NCBI GenBank assembly: GCA_945921515.1
Contig: CAMEKR010000007.1
Location: forward strand, 1 to 34,030
Length of the DNA: 34,030 bases
Source of the DNA: an uncultured Clostridia bacterium
GTDB taxonomy: Bacteria > Bacillota > Clostridia > Oscillospirales > Ruminococcaceae
Direction of reading: 5' to 3'
Shown: positions 24,786-33,915 of the stretch, piece by piece
Position numbering within the stretch: the first letter of the stretch is position 1
Layout: each line of letters starts with the position of its first letter
Notes under the pieces: model-generated
Told to the model about the DNA's origin: nothing
What the model saw: only the letters and a program-made list of their open reading frames with translations
The model's database searches: none
Position numbers and translations under genes: made by a program

Positions 24786-25823
24786 ATGAAGAACAGTTTT
24801 TCAGAAAGCTATAAGGCAGCAGGCGTAGATGTTACCGCAGGCTATGAAGGCGTTCGTCTGATGAAAAAGGATGTAGAGCGCACAAATATTCCGGGCGTAC
24901 TGACCGGTATCGGCGGCTTCGGCGGACTCTTTCAGCCCGATCTTACCGACATCAAGGAGCCGGTGCTCGTATCCGGTACAGACGGCGTAGGCACCAAGCT
25001 GAAATTAGCATTTTTAATGGACAAGCATGATACTATCGGTATAGACGCAGTTGCGATGTGCGTAAACGACATTATCTGCTGTGGTGCAAAGCCCCTCTAC
25101 TTCCTTGACTATATTGCAATCGGCAAAAATGTTCCCGAAAAGGTTGCCGCTATCGTCAAGGGTGTTGCAGACGGCTGTGTGCAGGCAGGCTGTGCCCTTG
25201 TAGGCGGCGAGACAGCCGAGCATCCCGGTATGATGCCCGAAGATGAATACGATATCGCAGGCTACAGCACCGGCATAGTTGACAAGAGCAAGATCATCGA
25301 CAACAGCACCGTAAAAGAAGGAGATATAATCATAGGTCTTGCTTCTACGGGTGTTCATTCAAACGGTTTCTCGCTTGTCAGAAAAGTATTTGATATCAAC
25401 AGCAAGGAAGTTCTTGATGAAATGCTCCCGACCGGCAAAACTCTCGGCGAGACGCTTCTTACTCCCACAAAGATATATGTAAAGCCTATCTTAGAGCTTA
25501 TCTCAAAGATAAATGTCAAGGCTATCTCTCATATCACAGGCGGAGGATTCAATGAGAATATTCCCCGTTCTCTCCCCGACGGATTTACAGCCAAGATTAC
25601 AAAGCACAGCTATGAAGTTCCCTACATATTCAAGCACCTGCAGGAAGTCGGCGGAATATCCGAGCATGATATGTACAATACATTCAATATGGGTATAGGT
25701 ATGACCGTTGTTGTAGATAAGGACGACGCTGACGAAGCTGTAAGCATCCTTCGTTCTGCCGGTGTTGAAAGCTTCTGCATAGGCACGATAATCAAAGGTG
25801 ACGAGGGCATCGTAATAGAATAA
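24786..25823 (+). CDS. purM: Phosphoribosylformylglycinamidine cyclo-ligase (AIR synthetase)
   Basis: 345 residues, normal length. Motifs: [55 protein letters not shown] and [12 protein letters not shown], the ATP-grasp-independent PurM/PurL-type fold signatures. It closes the imidazole ring to AIR using ATP. GGAAGGA lies upstream of the start. purN starts one base after its stop codon. Confidence 0.97.
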   Translation: MKNSFSESYKAAGVDVTAGYEGVRLMKKDVERTNIPGVLTGIGGFGGLFQPDLTDIKEPVLVSGTDGVGTKLKLAFLMDKHDTIGIDAVAMCVNDIICCGAKPLYFLDYIAIGKNVPEKVAAIVKGVADGCVQAGCALVGGETAEHPGMMPEDEYDIAGYSTGIVDKSKIIDNSTVKEGDIIIGLASTGVHSNGFSLVRKVFDINSKEVLDEMLPTGKTLGETLLTPTKIYVKPILELISKINVKAISHITGGGFNENIPRSLPDGFTAKITKHSYEVPYIFKHLQEVGGISEHDMYNTFNMGIGMTVVVDKDDADEAVSILRSAGVESFCIGTIIKGDEGIVIE

Positions 25824-25824
25824 T

Positions 25825-26451
25825 ATGAAGAATATCGTTGTTTTGGTTTCGGGCGGCGGAACTAATTTACAGGCGCTTATCGACGCCGAGAAGTCCGAAG
25901 GACCCGGCGGAGGCAAGATAACCTGTGTTATTTCATCAAAGCCCGACGCTTACGCTCTTACAAGAGCCTCTGATAACGGAATAAAAACAAGAGTCCTTGC
26001 ACGAAAGGACTACTCCGATGTTGCCGCTTACAGCAAGGCAATGCGTGACGCTCTTATTGAGGAGAACGCCGATCTCGTAATCTACGCAGGCTTTATGACG
26101 ATACTTGACGAGCAGGTCTGTGACGCTTTCAGATACAAGATGATAAATGTGCATCCTGCACTTATCCCCTCTTTTTGCGGAAAGGGCTACTACGGACTTC
26201 ACGTTCACGAAGAAGCGCTTAAAAAGGGTGTCAAGGTGACGGGAGCTACCGTTCACTTTGTTACTGCAGAGTGCGACGCAGGTCCTATTATACTGCAAAA
26301 GGCGGTAGAAGTAGAAAACGGCGATACCCCCGAAACGCTCCAGAAGCGAGTAATGGAGCAGGCAGAGTGGAAGATACTCCCCCGTGCCGCACGTCTTTTC
26401 TGCGAGGGAAAGATAACCGTAAAAGACGGCATAACTGTAATTGAAGAATAA
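25825..26451 (+). CDS. purN: Phosphoribosylglycinamide formyltransferase (GAR transformylase)
   Basis: 208 residues. VLVSGGGTNLQALID at the N-terminus, the catalytic set in INVHPALIPSFCGKGYYG, and the late Asp in ECDAGPIILQ. Transfers a formyl group from 10-formyl-THF to GAR. Its start follows the purM stop by one base and has no clear ribosome site, so translation is probably coupled. Its stop overlaps the methyltransferase start (TAATG). Confidence 0.96.
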   Translation: MKNIVVLVSGGGTNLQALIDAEKSEGPGGGKITCVISSKPDAYALTRASDNGIKTRVLARKDYSDVAAYSKAMRDALIEENADLVIYAGFMTILDEQVCDAFRYKMINVHPALIPSFCGKGYYGLHVHEEALKKGVKVTGATVHFVTAECDAGPIILQKAVEVENGDTPETLQKRVMEQAEWKILPRAARLFCEGKITVKDGITVIEE

Positions 26452-27212
26452 TGAACGAAGAAAAATTCAGCGGTAAAGCCGAAATATACGATAAGTACCG
26501 CCCTACCTACCCTGCCGCACTGATTGACATTCTATATAAAGAAATACACGGCGATGAAAACAGACGTGTTGCCGATATCGGCGCAGGAACGGGTATTTTT
26601 ACAAAAGCACTTCTCGGAAAATTCCGCAACGTCACAGCTGTTGAACCGAACGGCGATATGTATTCGGTGCTGAAAGCAAATCTGCCGGAAATTACTGCTG
26701 TACAGAGCAGTGCCGAAAACACCGGGTTGCCATCACATTCGTTTGACCTTATCACCACCGCGCAGGCATTCCACTGGTTTGACAAGGACAGGTTCAGAAA
26801 TGAATGTGCACGTCTTTTAAAACCCGGCGGTAAGCTTGCCGTTGTATGGAACAGACGTGTAAGGAATGATTTTTCGGCAAGACGTGATGAGGTCTGTACG
26901 AAATACTGCGGAACATTCCACACGGGACACGTCTTTATCGGACATAACGGTGTTGATGAAGACAAAGAGGGCGACAGATTTTTCAAAGAAGTATATTTTG
27001 ACGACTGCAAGGTTTTCACATACGATAACCCGTTTCTTATGACAAAAGAACAGTTTATCGGCGATACGCTGTCGCGTTCTTATGCACCGCAAAGCAGTGA
27101 CGGAAATTATAAAGATTTTTTATCGGAGCTTGAAAAAGCTTTTGACGAATTTGTAACGGACGGTCGGGTGACCGTGTTATATCAGACGGTGTGCTATCTC
27201 GGCACACTGTAA
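26451..27212 (+). CDS. Class I SAM-dependent methyltransferase
   Basis: 253 residues. Motif I is VADIGAGTGIFTKALL, with the acidic end of strand 2 in VTAVEPNGDM, motif III region LPSHSFDLITTAQAFHWFD, and LLKPGGKLAVVWNR, the standard Rossmann methyltransferase order. N-terminal YDKYRPTYP resembles small-molecule methyltransferases of the ubiE/Methyltransf_11 type. It is embedded tightly in the purine operon (1-base overlap with purN, 15 bases before purO), but no purine step needs it. Substrate unknown. Confidence 0.9.
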   Translation: MNEEKFSGKAEIYDKYRPTYPAALIDILYKEIHGDENRRVADIGAGTGIFTKALLGKFRNVTAVEPNGDMYSVLKANLPEITAVQSSAENTGLPSHSFDLITTAQAFHWFDKDRFRNECARLLKPGGKLAVVWNRRVRNDFSARRDEVCTKYCGTFHTGHVFIGHNGVDEDKEGDRFFKEVYFDDCKVFTYDNPFLMTKEQFIGDTLSRSYAPQSSDGNYKDFLSELEKAFDEFVTDGRVTVLYQTVCYLGTL

Positions 27213-27227
27213 TAAACAGGAGGCTAT

Positions 27228-27944
27228 ATGGAAGTTGTAACACTTGAAAAAGAGCTTAACTCGCTTGCTTATCACGGCAGAGGCATCGTAATCGGAAAAT
27301 CTCCCGACGGCAAAAAAGCGGTTATCGCTTATTTCATTATGGGCAGAAGCGAAAACAGCCGCAACAGAGTTTTTGTTGAAGACGGCGAGGGAATCAGAAC
27401 ACAGGCATTTGACGAGTCAAAAATGTCCGATCCCCACCTTATCATCTACGCTCCGGTAAGAGTGCTCGGCAATAAGACGATAGTAACAAACGGCGACCAA
27501 ACCGATACTATCTATGAGCTTATGGACAAACAGATGACATTTGAGCAGGCACTGAGAACAAGAGAGTTTGAAGACGACAAGCCCAACTACACACCGAGAA
27601 TATCGGGTATAGTGCATCTGGACAACGGCGAGATGAACTACGCCATGTCTATTCTCAAGAGTGCAGACGGAGATGGCTCTTCCTGCCAGAGATACACCTA
27701 CGCATACAGCGATCCGTTAAACGGAAAGGGCAAGTTTATACATACCTACAAGGGCGACGGCAATCCCCTGCCGAGCTTTGAGGGCGAACCCAAGACAGTA
27801 GTCATTCCCGATATGGATATAGACGCTTTCACAGCGTATGTATGGGAAAATCTTAATGCCGACAACAAGGTATCTCTGTTTACACGCTACATTGATATTG
27901 CTACCGGCGAATACGAATCACGCATAGTAAACAAGAACTGTTAA
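27228..27944 (+). CDS. purO: IMP cyclohydrolase, archaeal PurO-type (IMP_cyclohyd family)
   Basis: 238 residues. It starts with LNSLAYHGRGIVIGKSPDGKK and has AYFIMGRSENSRNRVF, the conserved N-terminal pattern of PurO-like cyclohydrolases, which are unrelated to the PurH cyclohydrolase domain. It would close FAICAR to IMP, the last step. Directly followed by a stand-alone AICAR transformylase, so the pair replaces the bifunctional PurH. GGAGGC precedes the ATG. Confidence 0.9.
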   Translation: MEVVTLEKELNSLAYHGRGIVIGKSPDGKKAVIAYFIMGRSENSRNRVFVEDGEGIRTQAFDESKMSDPHLIIYAPVRVLGNKTIVTNGDQTDTIYELMDKQMTFEQALRTREFEDDKPNYTPRISGIVHLDNGEMNYAMSILKSADGDGSSCQRYTYAYSDPLNGKGKFIHTYKGDGNPLPSFEGEPKTVVIPDMDIDAFTAYVWENLNADNKVSLFTRYIDIATGEYESRIVNKNC

Positions 27945-27961
27945 GCGAAAGGACTTTTAAA

Positions 27962-29140
27962 ATGAACGAACTTCAGTTAAAATACGGCTGCAACCCCAAT
28001 CAGAAGCCGTCAAGAATATTTATGGCAAACGGCAACTCGCTTCCCATTGAGGTACTAAACGGAAAGCCCGGCTACATAAACTTTATGGACGCATTCAACG
28101 GCTGGCAGCTTGTAAGCGAGCTTAAAAAGGCTACAGGACTTCCCTCCGCAACTTCCTTCAAGCACGTATCCCCCGCAGGCGCAGCAGTAGGCCTTCCGCT
28201 TACCGACACTCTAAAAAAGATATACTGGGTAGACGATCTCGGCGAGCTTTCTGCTCTTGCCTGCGCTTATGCAAGAGCAAGAGGCGCTGACAGAATGTCA
28301 TCTTACGGCGATTTCATCGCTCTGTCCGATAAGTGCGATGTTTCTACCGCAAAGATCATCCAGCGTGAAGTATCCGACGGCGTAATCGCCCCCGACTACG
28401 AACCCGAAGCTCTCGAAATACTCAAGTCAAAGAAAAAGGGCAACTACAACATTATAAAGATAGACCCCGCATATATCCCCGAGCCTATCGAACGCAAGCA
28501 GGTTTACGGCATAACCTTTGAACAGGGCAGAAACGAGCTTGTAATCGACGATAACCTGTTCTCAAACATTGTTACCGATAATAAGAATATACCCGAGAGT
28601 GCTAAGATAGACCTTGCTATTGCAATGATAACCCTTAAGTACACTCAGTCAAACTCCGTAGCTTACGCTTGCGGCGGTCAGGCTATAGGTATCGGCGCAG
28701 GTCAGCAGTCAAGAATCCACTGCACACGCCTTGCAGGCACAAAGGCTGATAACTGGTATTTAAGACAGTCTCCTAAGGTAATGGGCTTACAGTTCGTTGA
28801 CAACATCAAGCGTGCCGACAGGGATAACGCAATCGACCTTTACATCGGCGAGGATTATATGGATGTTCTTGCAGACGGTGCATGGGAGCGCATTTTCAAG
28901 GTTAAGCCCGAAGTATTCACGACAGAAGAAAAGAAGGCTTGGCTTGCAACGATGAAGGGTGTTTCGCTCGGCTCTGACGCATTCTTCCCCTTCGGCGACA
29001 ATATCGAAAGAGCGCACAGAAGCGGTGTTGAGTATATCGCACAGCCCGGCGGCTCTATCCGTGACGACAATGTTATCGACACCTGCAACAAGTACGGTAT
29101 AGCAATGGCGTTCACCGGTATAAGACTGTTCCACCACTGA
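27962..29140 (+). CDS. purH: Stand-alone AICAR transformylase (PurH formyltransferase domain only)
   Basis: 392 residues, versus about 510-590 for bifunctional PurH; the N-terminal MGS-like cyclohydrolase domain is missing and is supplied by the preceding gene. Transformylase hallmarks are ATSFKHVSPAGAAVG (catalytic Lys-His), NSVAYACGGQAIGIGAGQQS and the C-terminal SLGSDAFFPFGDNIERA with QPGGSIRDD. The very C-terminal FTGIRLFHH is complete, so it is not a fragment. Uses 10-formyl-THF. Confidence 0.95.
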   Translation: MNELQLKYGCNPNQKPSRIFMANGNSLPIEVLNGKPGYINFMDAFNGWQLVSELKKATGLPSATSFKHVSPAGAAVGLPLTDTLKKIYWVDDLGELSALACAYARARGADRMSSYGDFIALSDKCDVSTAKIIQREVSDGVIAPDYEPEALEILKSKKKGNYNIIKIDPAYIPEPIERKQVYGITFEQGRNELVIDDNLFSNIVTDNKNIPESAKIDLAIAMITLKYTQSNSVAYACGGQAIGIGAGQQSRIHCTRLAGTKADNWYLRQSPKVMGLQFVDNIKRADRDNAIDLYIGEDYMDVLADGAWERIFKVKPEVFTTEEKKAWLATMKGVSLGSDAFFPFGDNIERAHRSGVEYIAQPGGSIRDDNVIDTCNKYGIAMAFTGIRLFHH

Positions 29141-29202
29141 TATTACGGCACGGACAAAGGCGTTTTTCGACCGCTTTCTTCCTGCCATTAAGGAGGATAA
29201 AT

Positions 29203-29910
29203 ATGAAAAAAATTCTTTCAGCATTATGTCTGTCTGCTCTGCTCATAGCCGCAGTAGGATGCTCGGGAAATACCATAAGTATGTCGGATAGCAACAGCTC
29301 CGCTACGCATGAGGAAAGTTCGGACACCAAGAGTTCGGACACATCCGAAGAATCTTCGGTTACTTCGGAAGAATCTTCCGTTGATGAAACGAGCAAGGAA
29401 GAAAGCTCCTCGTCTGAGCCTGCTATTGAGACTTCTTCTGATGTAAGCTCCTCAGTAGAATCAGAATATTCAGTTTACAACGGCGAGGGTTATACGATAA
29501 AAGCCGACAGCTCAAAGTGGAAAACAGTTACTACAGCGGGAATGGATGTTTCATACAATTATCTTGGTAGTGACGCAGTTACAACAATCAGCACAGGCAT
29601 ACAGGTTTTATCGTTAGGCGGCGAATCACTTACATTAAAACAGGTTGCCGAGCAAACTATAAATAGTTTAAAGTCGATTGACGGCTATAATTTCAAAAGC
29701 TCGGAGCAAATCAAGATAAACGGCAATGACGCATATCTTTTACTCACAGAATATAAGGCAACCAACAATATAACGGTAATTCTGGATCAGCGTTTACAGA
29801 TGCATAACGGTAAAATATATGTGTTCCAGTCAGCTTACGACCCCGATATAAGCGACTCGGCAAAAGCCGATCTTGAAGAGCTGCTGGCTTCGTTTACCTT
29901 TTCCGATTAA
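29203..29910 (+). CDS. Lipoprotein with Ser/Glu-rich linker and PsbP-like C-terminal domain
   Basis: 235 residues. Signal peptide MKKILSALCLSALLIAAVGC with lipobox AAVGC (Cys20), then a Ser/Glu/Thr-rich linker to about residue 85, then a compact domain (YTIKADSSKWKTV to the end) rich in beta strands, resembling the PsbP/LpqN-like fold. Strong TAAGGAGGA ribosome site. It shares its architecture with the lipoprotein gene at 30555, with which it is probably paralogous. No terminator separates it from purH, so it may be co-transcribed with the purine genes. Confidence 0.8.
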   Translation: MKKILSALCLSALLIAAVGCSGNTISMSDSNSSATHEESSDTKSSDTSEESSVTSEESSVDETSKEESSSSEPAIETSSDVSSSVESEYSVYNGEGYTIKADSSKWKTVTTAGMDVSYNYLGSDAVTTISTGIQVLSLGGESLTLKQVAEQTINSLKSIDGYNFKSSEQIKINGNDAYLLLTEYKATNNITVILDQRLQMHNGKIYVFQSAYDPDISDSAKADLEELLASFTFSD

Positions 29911-29936
29911 TAGGGCACTATCCAAAGAGGAATATT

Positions 29937-30488
29937 ATGCACTTTAATGCAGTAGATAACGATCTTCTCGACGGCAGATTCGAGTTCAGGCAAAGCGGAA
30001 CATTCAAAGTGCTTTCCGAATATGCAAGTATCAAAGTGATAATTGCTATTGTTGCAGAGTTTTTTGCCGCTTACTATACCATTTCGGTTATTCTTTTCGG
30101 AGGCGCACTGTCATACAACAGTTCGATTGTAGTAATTCGAATCGCCCTGAGTGTTATTCTCCCTATTCTTCCGCTATGGTATATGGCTATAGTTGCAGGC
30201 GGTGAAGAACAGTACAAATATTCTGCGGATAACCATGTGATGCGTATTGCAAGCAAGCGGCACACATACATTTTTCGCTATGAGGATGTACAAAGCGTCA
30301 TATACGAACCTTTAAAACTCTTTTGCAAGCAAAAAGGATATACCGTAAAAATAACGGCGAAAAACTGTAAAGCGTCGTTTCGCTACATTATGCCGAACAG
30401 CGCCGAGTTTCAAAACACAATGTCCACCCCTTTTCATATCCTTGAAAAAGCGAAATCGAAAACGCAGGATAAAAACGACCGTTTTTGA
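29937..30488 (+). CDS. Membrane protein with PH-like soluble domain, function unknown
   Basis: 183 residues. Two hydrophobic helices at about 30-55 and 65-90 (VIIAIVAEFFAAYYTISVIL; IRIALSVILPILPLWYMAIV), then a basic soluble part with YKYSADNHVMRIASKRHTY and FRYEDVQSVIYEPL, a pattern seen in bacterial PH-like membrane proteins. AGAGGA precedes the ATG. It lies between two related lipoprotein genes, 26 bases after the first, suggesting a common envelope task. Confidence 0.7.
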   Translation: MHFNAVDNDLLDGRFEFRQSGTFKVLSEYASIKVIIAIVAEFFAAYYTISVILFGGALSYNSSIVVIRIALSVILPILPLWYMAIVAGGEEQYKYSADNHVMRIASKRHTYIFRYEDVQSVIYEPLKLFCKQKGYTVKITAKNCKASFRYIMPNSAEFQNTMSTPFHILEKAKSKTQDKNDRF

Positions 30489-30554
30489 CAGAAGTATAGT
30501 ATAGGCATACAGCCGTTTTAAAAAAACAATTAATTACAGAAAGGGAGAACAGAT

Positions 30555-31340
30555 ATGAAAAAGGCAATAGCCATAATATGTCTTGCGGCGGCGGCAATAA
30601 TGCTTGCCGGTTGCTCGGGTAAGGCAATAACGCTTCCGAATGTGGATACATCACGCCCGTCAGCCACCACTGACGGCTCGGAAAGCTCTGTGCCTGAAAC
30701 AAGTGATGTAAATTCATCGCAGGCAGAAACTACAACTACCAACACAACAGCACCTGAAACCACTACAACAAAAGCACCCGAAACCACCACAACAAAAGCA
30801 CCCGAAACCAAACCGTCGGCTGTCACAACTACCGTAAAAGAGCCAAAGCCCGACGCTACAACCAAAGCAACAACTACAGAAAAGCAGGATTCTCCCGCAC
30901 CTACAAAATTCATTACTTTCAGCGACGGTACATACACATTTAAGCTTGACGCGTCGATTTGGAAGAAAACCGGTGATACCGATTATGATGTGGACGCCGT
31001 TTACGATGAGGGCGATACTACCATCCTTGCAATCAATATGATGAAATCAACAAAGGCAGAGCTTGGTGAAGACTATGAAAGCCTCAGCCTAAAAGAAATG
31101 GGTGATACGCTGACAGACGAATATGAGGAGATCGGTTTTACTATTACTTCATCAGGTGTAGAAAAGGTAAACGGCGTTGACGCATATCATATAGTTTTCT
31201 CTATTGTGTACGATCAGCACGTATACATATTTGAAAGCGGAGAAAACATTTTCATTATTACGATAGGCTGTGGGGATGATCCCAACGGCAATGCGCAGGA
31301 GATAGCAGCTGATGCTCTCAAAGGCTTCTCGCTGAACTAA
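30555..31340 (+). CDS. Lipoprotein with Thr/Pro-rich linker and PsbP-like C-terminal domain
   Basis: 261 residues. Signal peptide MKKAIAIICLAAAAIMLAGC with lipobox LAGC (Cys20). The linker to about residue 118 contains the repeat APETTTTK and many Thr, a likely glycosylation or spacer region. The C-terminal domain begins FSDGTYTFKLDASIWKK and parallels the domain of the lipoprotein at 29203 (a strand, then W-K, then a conserved NGVDAYHIVF / NGNDAYLLLT segment). AAAGGGAGA precedes the ATG. Its stop overlaps the start of the pentapeptide-repeat gene (TAATG). Confidence 0.82.
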   Translation: MKKAIAIICLAAAAIMLAGCSGKAITLPNVDTSRPSATTDGSESSVPETSDVNSSQAETTTTNTTAPETTTTKAPETTTTKAPETKPSAVTTTVKEPKPDATTKATTTEKQDSPAPTKFITFSDGTYTFKLDASIWKKTGDTDYDVDAVYDEGDTTILAINMMKSTKAELGEDYESLSLKEMGDTLTDEYEEIGFTITSSGVEKVNGVDAYHIVFSIVYDQHVYIFESGENIFIITIGCGDDPNGNAQEIAADALKGFSLN

Positions 31341-31996
31341 TGAGCATAAAGGTAAGTGAACCCCTGTTGCCCGACTCGCTTATAACGATAACCGATATAA
31401 CAAGTGAGCTTGAGCGTGCAAGAGAAGAAGAAACGGACTTTTGCACAGACAGATTTGAAAAGCAGTTCTGTGAAAATACAAATTTTTCATCGCTGTATTT
31501 CAGGGATTGTATGTTTATGACAAGCAGATTCACTGATTGCGATTTTACAAAGTGCGCTTTCATAAACTGTGTATTTAAAGGCTGTGACCTATCGAACAGC
31601 GACTTTTCCGACAGCTGTTTCAAGCAGTGCAGTTTTTCCTCCTGCAAAGCAGTAGGAGCAGCTTTCAAAGGCTCGTATCAAAAGAATGTCTTCTTTGACG
31701 GAGGCAGTTTTGAACTGTCGGATTTTCAGCGTTCAAAGCTGAGTAATGTCCGTATTACAGATACCGACTTTTCCTCTGCTCTTTTCTCCTCCTGTGAGAT
31801 AAAGCAGACGGAACTTCAAAATGTCGGTTTCGCAAAGGCTGTGTTTTTCGGCACAAAGCTTGCAGGACTGGATTTCACCTCCTGTAACATAGAAGGACTT
31901 ACGGTGTCCGACACAGGAGCAGAACTGAAAGGTGCAAAGGTCGATGTTTGGCAGGCGGCGATGTTCGCAAAGCTGCTCGGACTCATCGTAGAATAA
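31340..31996 (+). CDS. Pentapeptide-repeat protein
   Basis: 218 residues with tandem five-residue units of A/C/S-D/x-F-x-x type from about residue 40 to 195 (for example CDFTKCAFINCVFKGCDLSN), expected to form a right-handed quadrilateral beta-helix. Central residues are mostly Phe or Leu; the units are unusually rich in Cys and Ser. No signal peptide or membrane helix, so it is probably cytoplasmic. The start has a weak ribosome site but overlaps the lipoprotein stop, so coupling is likely. Function unknown; the family includes gyrase-protecting and binding scaffolds. Confidence 0.85.
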   Translation: MSIKVSEPLLPDSLITITDITSELERAREEETDFCTDRFEKQFCENTNFSSLYFRDCMFMTSRFTDCDFTKCAFINCVFKGCDLSNSDFSDSCFKQCSFSSCKAVGAAFKGSYQKNVFFDGGSFELSDFQRSKLSNVRITDTDFSSALFSSCEIKQTELQNVGFAKAVFFGTKLAGLDFTSCNIEGLTVSDTGAELKGAKVDVWQAAMFAKLLGLIVE

Positions 31997-32021
31997 TAAT
32001 TTAAAGAAAGGCAGATAAAAA

Positions 32022-33302
32022 ATGAATGTACTTGTAATAGGCGGAGGCGGAAGAGAGCACGCAATAATAATGGCTCTTTCAAAATCCAAAAAGGTAGATA
32101 AGCTGTATGCCGCACCCGGCAACGGTGGTATATCAAAATATGCCGAATGCTTCAATGTCAAAGCAACCGATATAGAGGGATGTGTTGAGCTTGCCAAAAA
32201 GCTTAAGCCCGATTATGTTTTCGTAGCACCAGATGATCCGCTTGTAATGGGCATGGTAGACAGGCTCAACGAAGAAGGCTTCAAGACCTTTGGGCCTCGT
32301 GCAAATGCCGCTATTCTTGAAGGAAGCAAGGTTTTTTCAAAAGCTCTGATGAAGAAATACGGCATACCTACAGCCGCATATGAGACCTTCACCGACGCCG
32401 ACTCGGCAATTGAATATCTGAAGAAGCAAAACAGCTACCCTGCTGTTATCAAATGCGACGGACTCGCTTTGGGCAAGGGCGTAATCATTGCAAAAGACGA
32501 GCAAGAGGCTGAGGCGGCGGTTAAATCAATGCTGCTTGACGGCAAGTTCGGCAAGTCCGGCAGTGAGATAGTTATTGAAGAGTTTATGACAGGCCCCGAA
32601 GTTACCGTTCTTGCATTTACCGACGGCAAGACAGTAAAGCCTATGGTAAGCTCAATGGATCACAAGCGTGCTTATGACAATGACGAAGGTCTGAATACCG
32701 GCGGTATGGGCACAATAGCGCCCAATCCTCTTTACACAGCCGACAAACAGCAGGAATGTATGGAAAAGATATTCCTTCCTACAATAAAGGCGATGGCGGC
32801 GGAAGGCAGACCTTTCAAAGGCTGTCTGTACTTCGGACTTATGCTTACGCCAAACGGTGCTAAGGTTATTGAATATAACTGTCGTTTCGGCGATCCCGAA
32901 ACTCAGGTAGTTCTCCCTCTGCTTGAAACCGATATTATGGACATAATCGAAGCAATCTGGGAAGAAAAGCTTGACGAGCTTGATATAAAATGGGCTGACA
33001 GATCCTGCGCCTGCGTTGTTATAGCAAGCGGCGGATATCCTGAAAAATACGAGACGGGAAAAGAAATTAGCGGCCTTAACGAAAACGGTCAGTGCGACGG
33101 CGCATTTGTATACCATGCAGGCACAAAGCTTGAAGACGGCAAGTTCCTTACAGCCGGCGGAAGAGTTCTCGGTGTAACCGCTTACGGCGATACTCTGAAA
33201 GAAGCTCTTGACAGCGCGTATAAGGCTGTAGACGGTATTACATTTGAAAAAGCGCACTTCCGTCACGATATAGGCAAAAAAGCACTCTCTGCCGACAAAT
33301 AA
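32022..33302 (+). CDS. purD: Phosphoribosylamine-glycine ligase (GAR synthetase)
   Basis: 426 residues, normal length. N-terminal VLVIGGGGREHAIIMALSKS and AAPGNGGIS; ATP-grasp domain with VIKCDGLALGKGVIIA, MDHKRAYDNDEGLNTGGMGT and NCRFGDPETQ. Catalyses step two of purine synthesis. It is separated from the rest of the purine genes by four envelope genes, but spacing is short throughout (26 bases after the pentapeptide gene; AAAGGC ribosome site) and no terminator intervenes. Confidence 0.97.
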   Translation: MNVLVIGGGGREHAIIMALSKSKKVDKLYAAPGNGGISKYAECFNVKATDIEGCVELAKKLKPDYVFVAPDDPLVMGMVDRLNEEGFKTFGPRANAAILEGSKVFSKALMKKYGIPTAAYETFTDADSAIEYLKKQNSYPAVIKCDGLALGKGVIIAKDEQEAEAAVKSMLLDGKFGKSGSEIVIEEFMTGPEVTVLAFTDGKTVKPMVSSMDHKRAYDNDEGLNTGGMGTIAPNPLYTADKQQECMEKIFLPTIKAMAAEGRPFKGCLYFGLMLTPNGAKVIEYNCRFGDPETQVVLPLLETDIMDIIEAIWEEKLDELDIKWADRSCACVVIASGGYPEKYETGKEISGLNENGQCDGAFVYHAGTKLEDGKFLTAGGRVLGVTAYGDTLKEALDSAYKAVDGITFEKAHFRHDIGKKALSADK

Positions 33303-33316
33303 ATGTAAAAAAGCCC

Positions 33317-33345
33317 TTGCAATTTAATTTCATATATGTTATAAT
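33317..33345 (+). promoter_or_regulatory. Extended -10 promoter of secG
   Basis: TTGCAA (33317-33322), 17-bp spacer, TATAAT (33340-33345) with TGT before the -10. Confidence 0.82.
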
Positions 33346-33422
33346 AGCATTTGCGTGTTAGAATAAATTTGGGTATGTACGAAAAATTCTACTTATCCTA
33401 TTCCTATAAGGAGGACATATAA

Positions 33423-33902
33423 ATGGGAATAATTGAAATAATCAGTGCTATTGTTCTGATAATAGCCTGTGTTTTCATCGTAATGGTCGTACTTATGCAG
33501 GATACAAAGCAAGGTATGTCACAGACAATTGCAGGCGGCAGTGCAGATAACTACTATCAGAAGAACTCCGGCAGATCAAATGAAGCAAAGCTCAACAAAA
33601 TGACAAAGATCGCCGCTTTTATCTTCTTCATAGTTGCTCTTATCGTTAACATCATCGTTATGTACAGCGGTAACTTCAAGCAGAACTCCACAACATCGGG
33701 CACTACTTCATCTGTTACAAGCACAACTTCGGAGACTTCAAGCACAACTTCTAATGAAAGCACAGCTTCCGATGCTTCAAGCACAACATCAGATGAAAGC
33801 ACAGCTTCGGATACTTCATCGGTTGCAGAATCTTCAGAAACTGCTTCATCGGACGAGGCGGCAAGCTCAGAAGCAACCGAGTCAACGGAATCTGCTGAAT
33901 AA
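33423..33902 (+). CDS. secG: Preprotein translocase subunit SecG with long Ser/Thr-rich tail
   Basis: 159 residues, about twice the usual 75-80. The core (1-82) is a standard SecG: helix 1 IISAIVLIIACVFIVMVVLM, the QDTKQGMSQTIAGGS loop, and helix 2 at about 62-80. After FKQNS comes a tail of about 75 residues made almost only of Ser, Thr, Glu, Ala and Asp, with a duplicated unit STASD-SSTTSDE. With SecG topology the tail would lie outside the cell. AAGGAGG precedes the ATG; own promoter and terminator, so a single-gene unit. Confidence 0.92.
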   Translation: MGIIEIISAIVLIIACVFIVMVVLMQDTKQGMSQTIAGGSADNYYQKNSGRSNEAKLNKMTKIAAFIFFIVALIVNIIVMYSGNFKQNSTTSGTTSSVTSTTSETSSTTSNESTASDASSTTSDESTASDTSSVAESSETASSDEAASSEATESTESAE

Positions 33903-33915
33903 TACGGATATTATT

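Noticed and set aside
30484-30511. Possible internal promoter before the second lipoprotein gene (TTGACA)
   Set aside because: With 17-bp spacing the -10 would be TACAGC, only three matches; not convincing.
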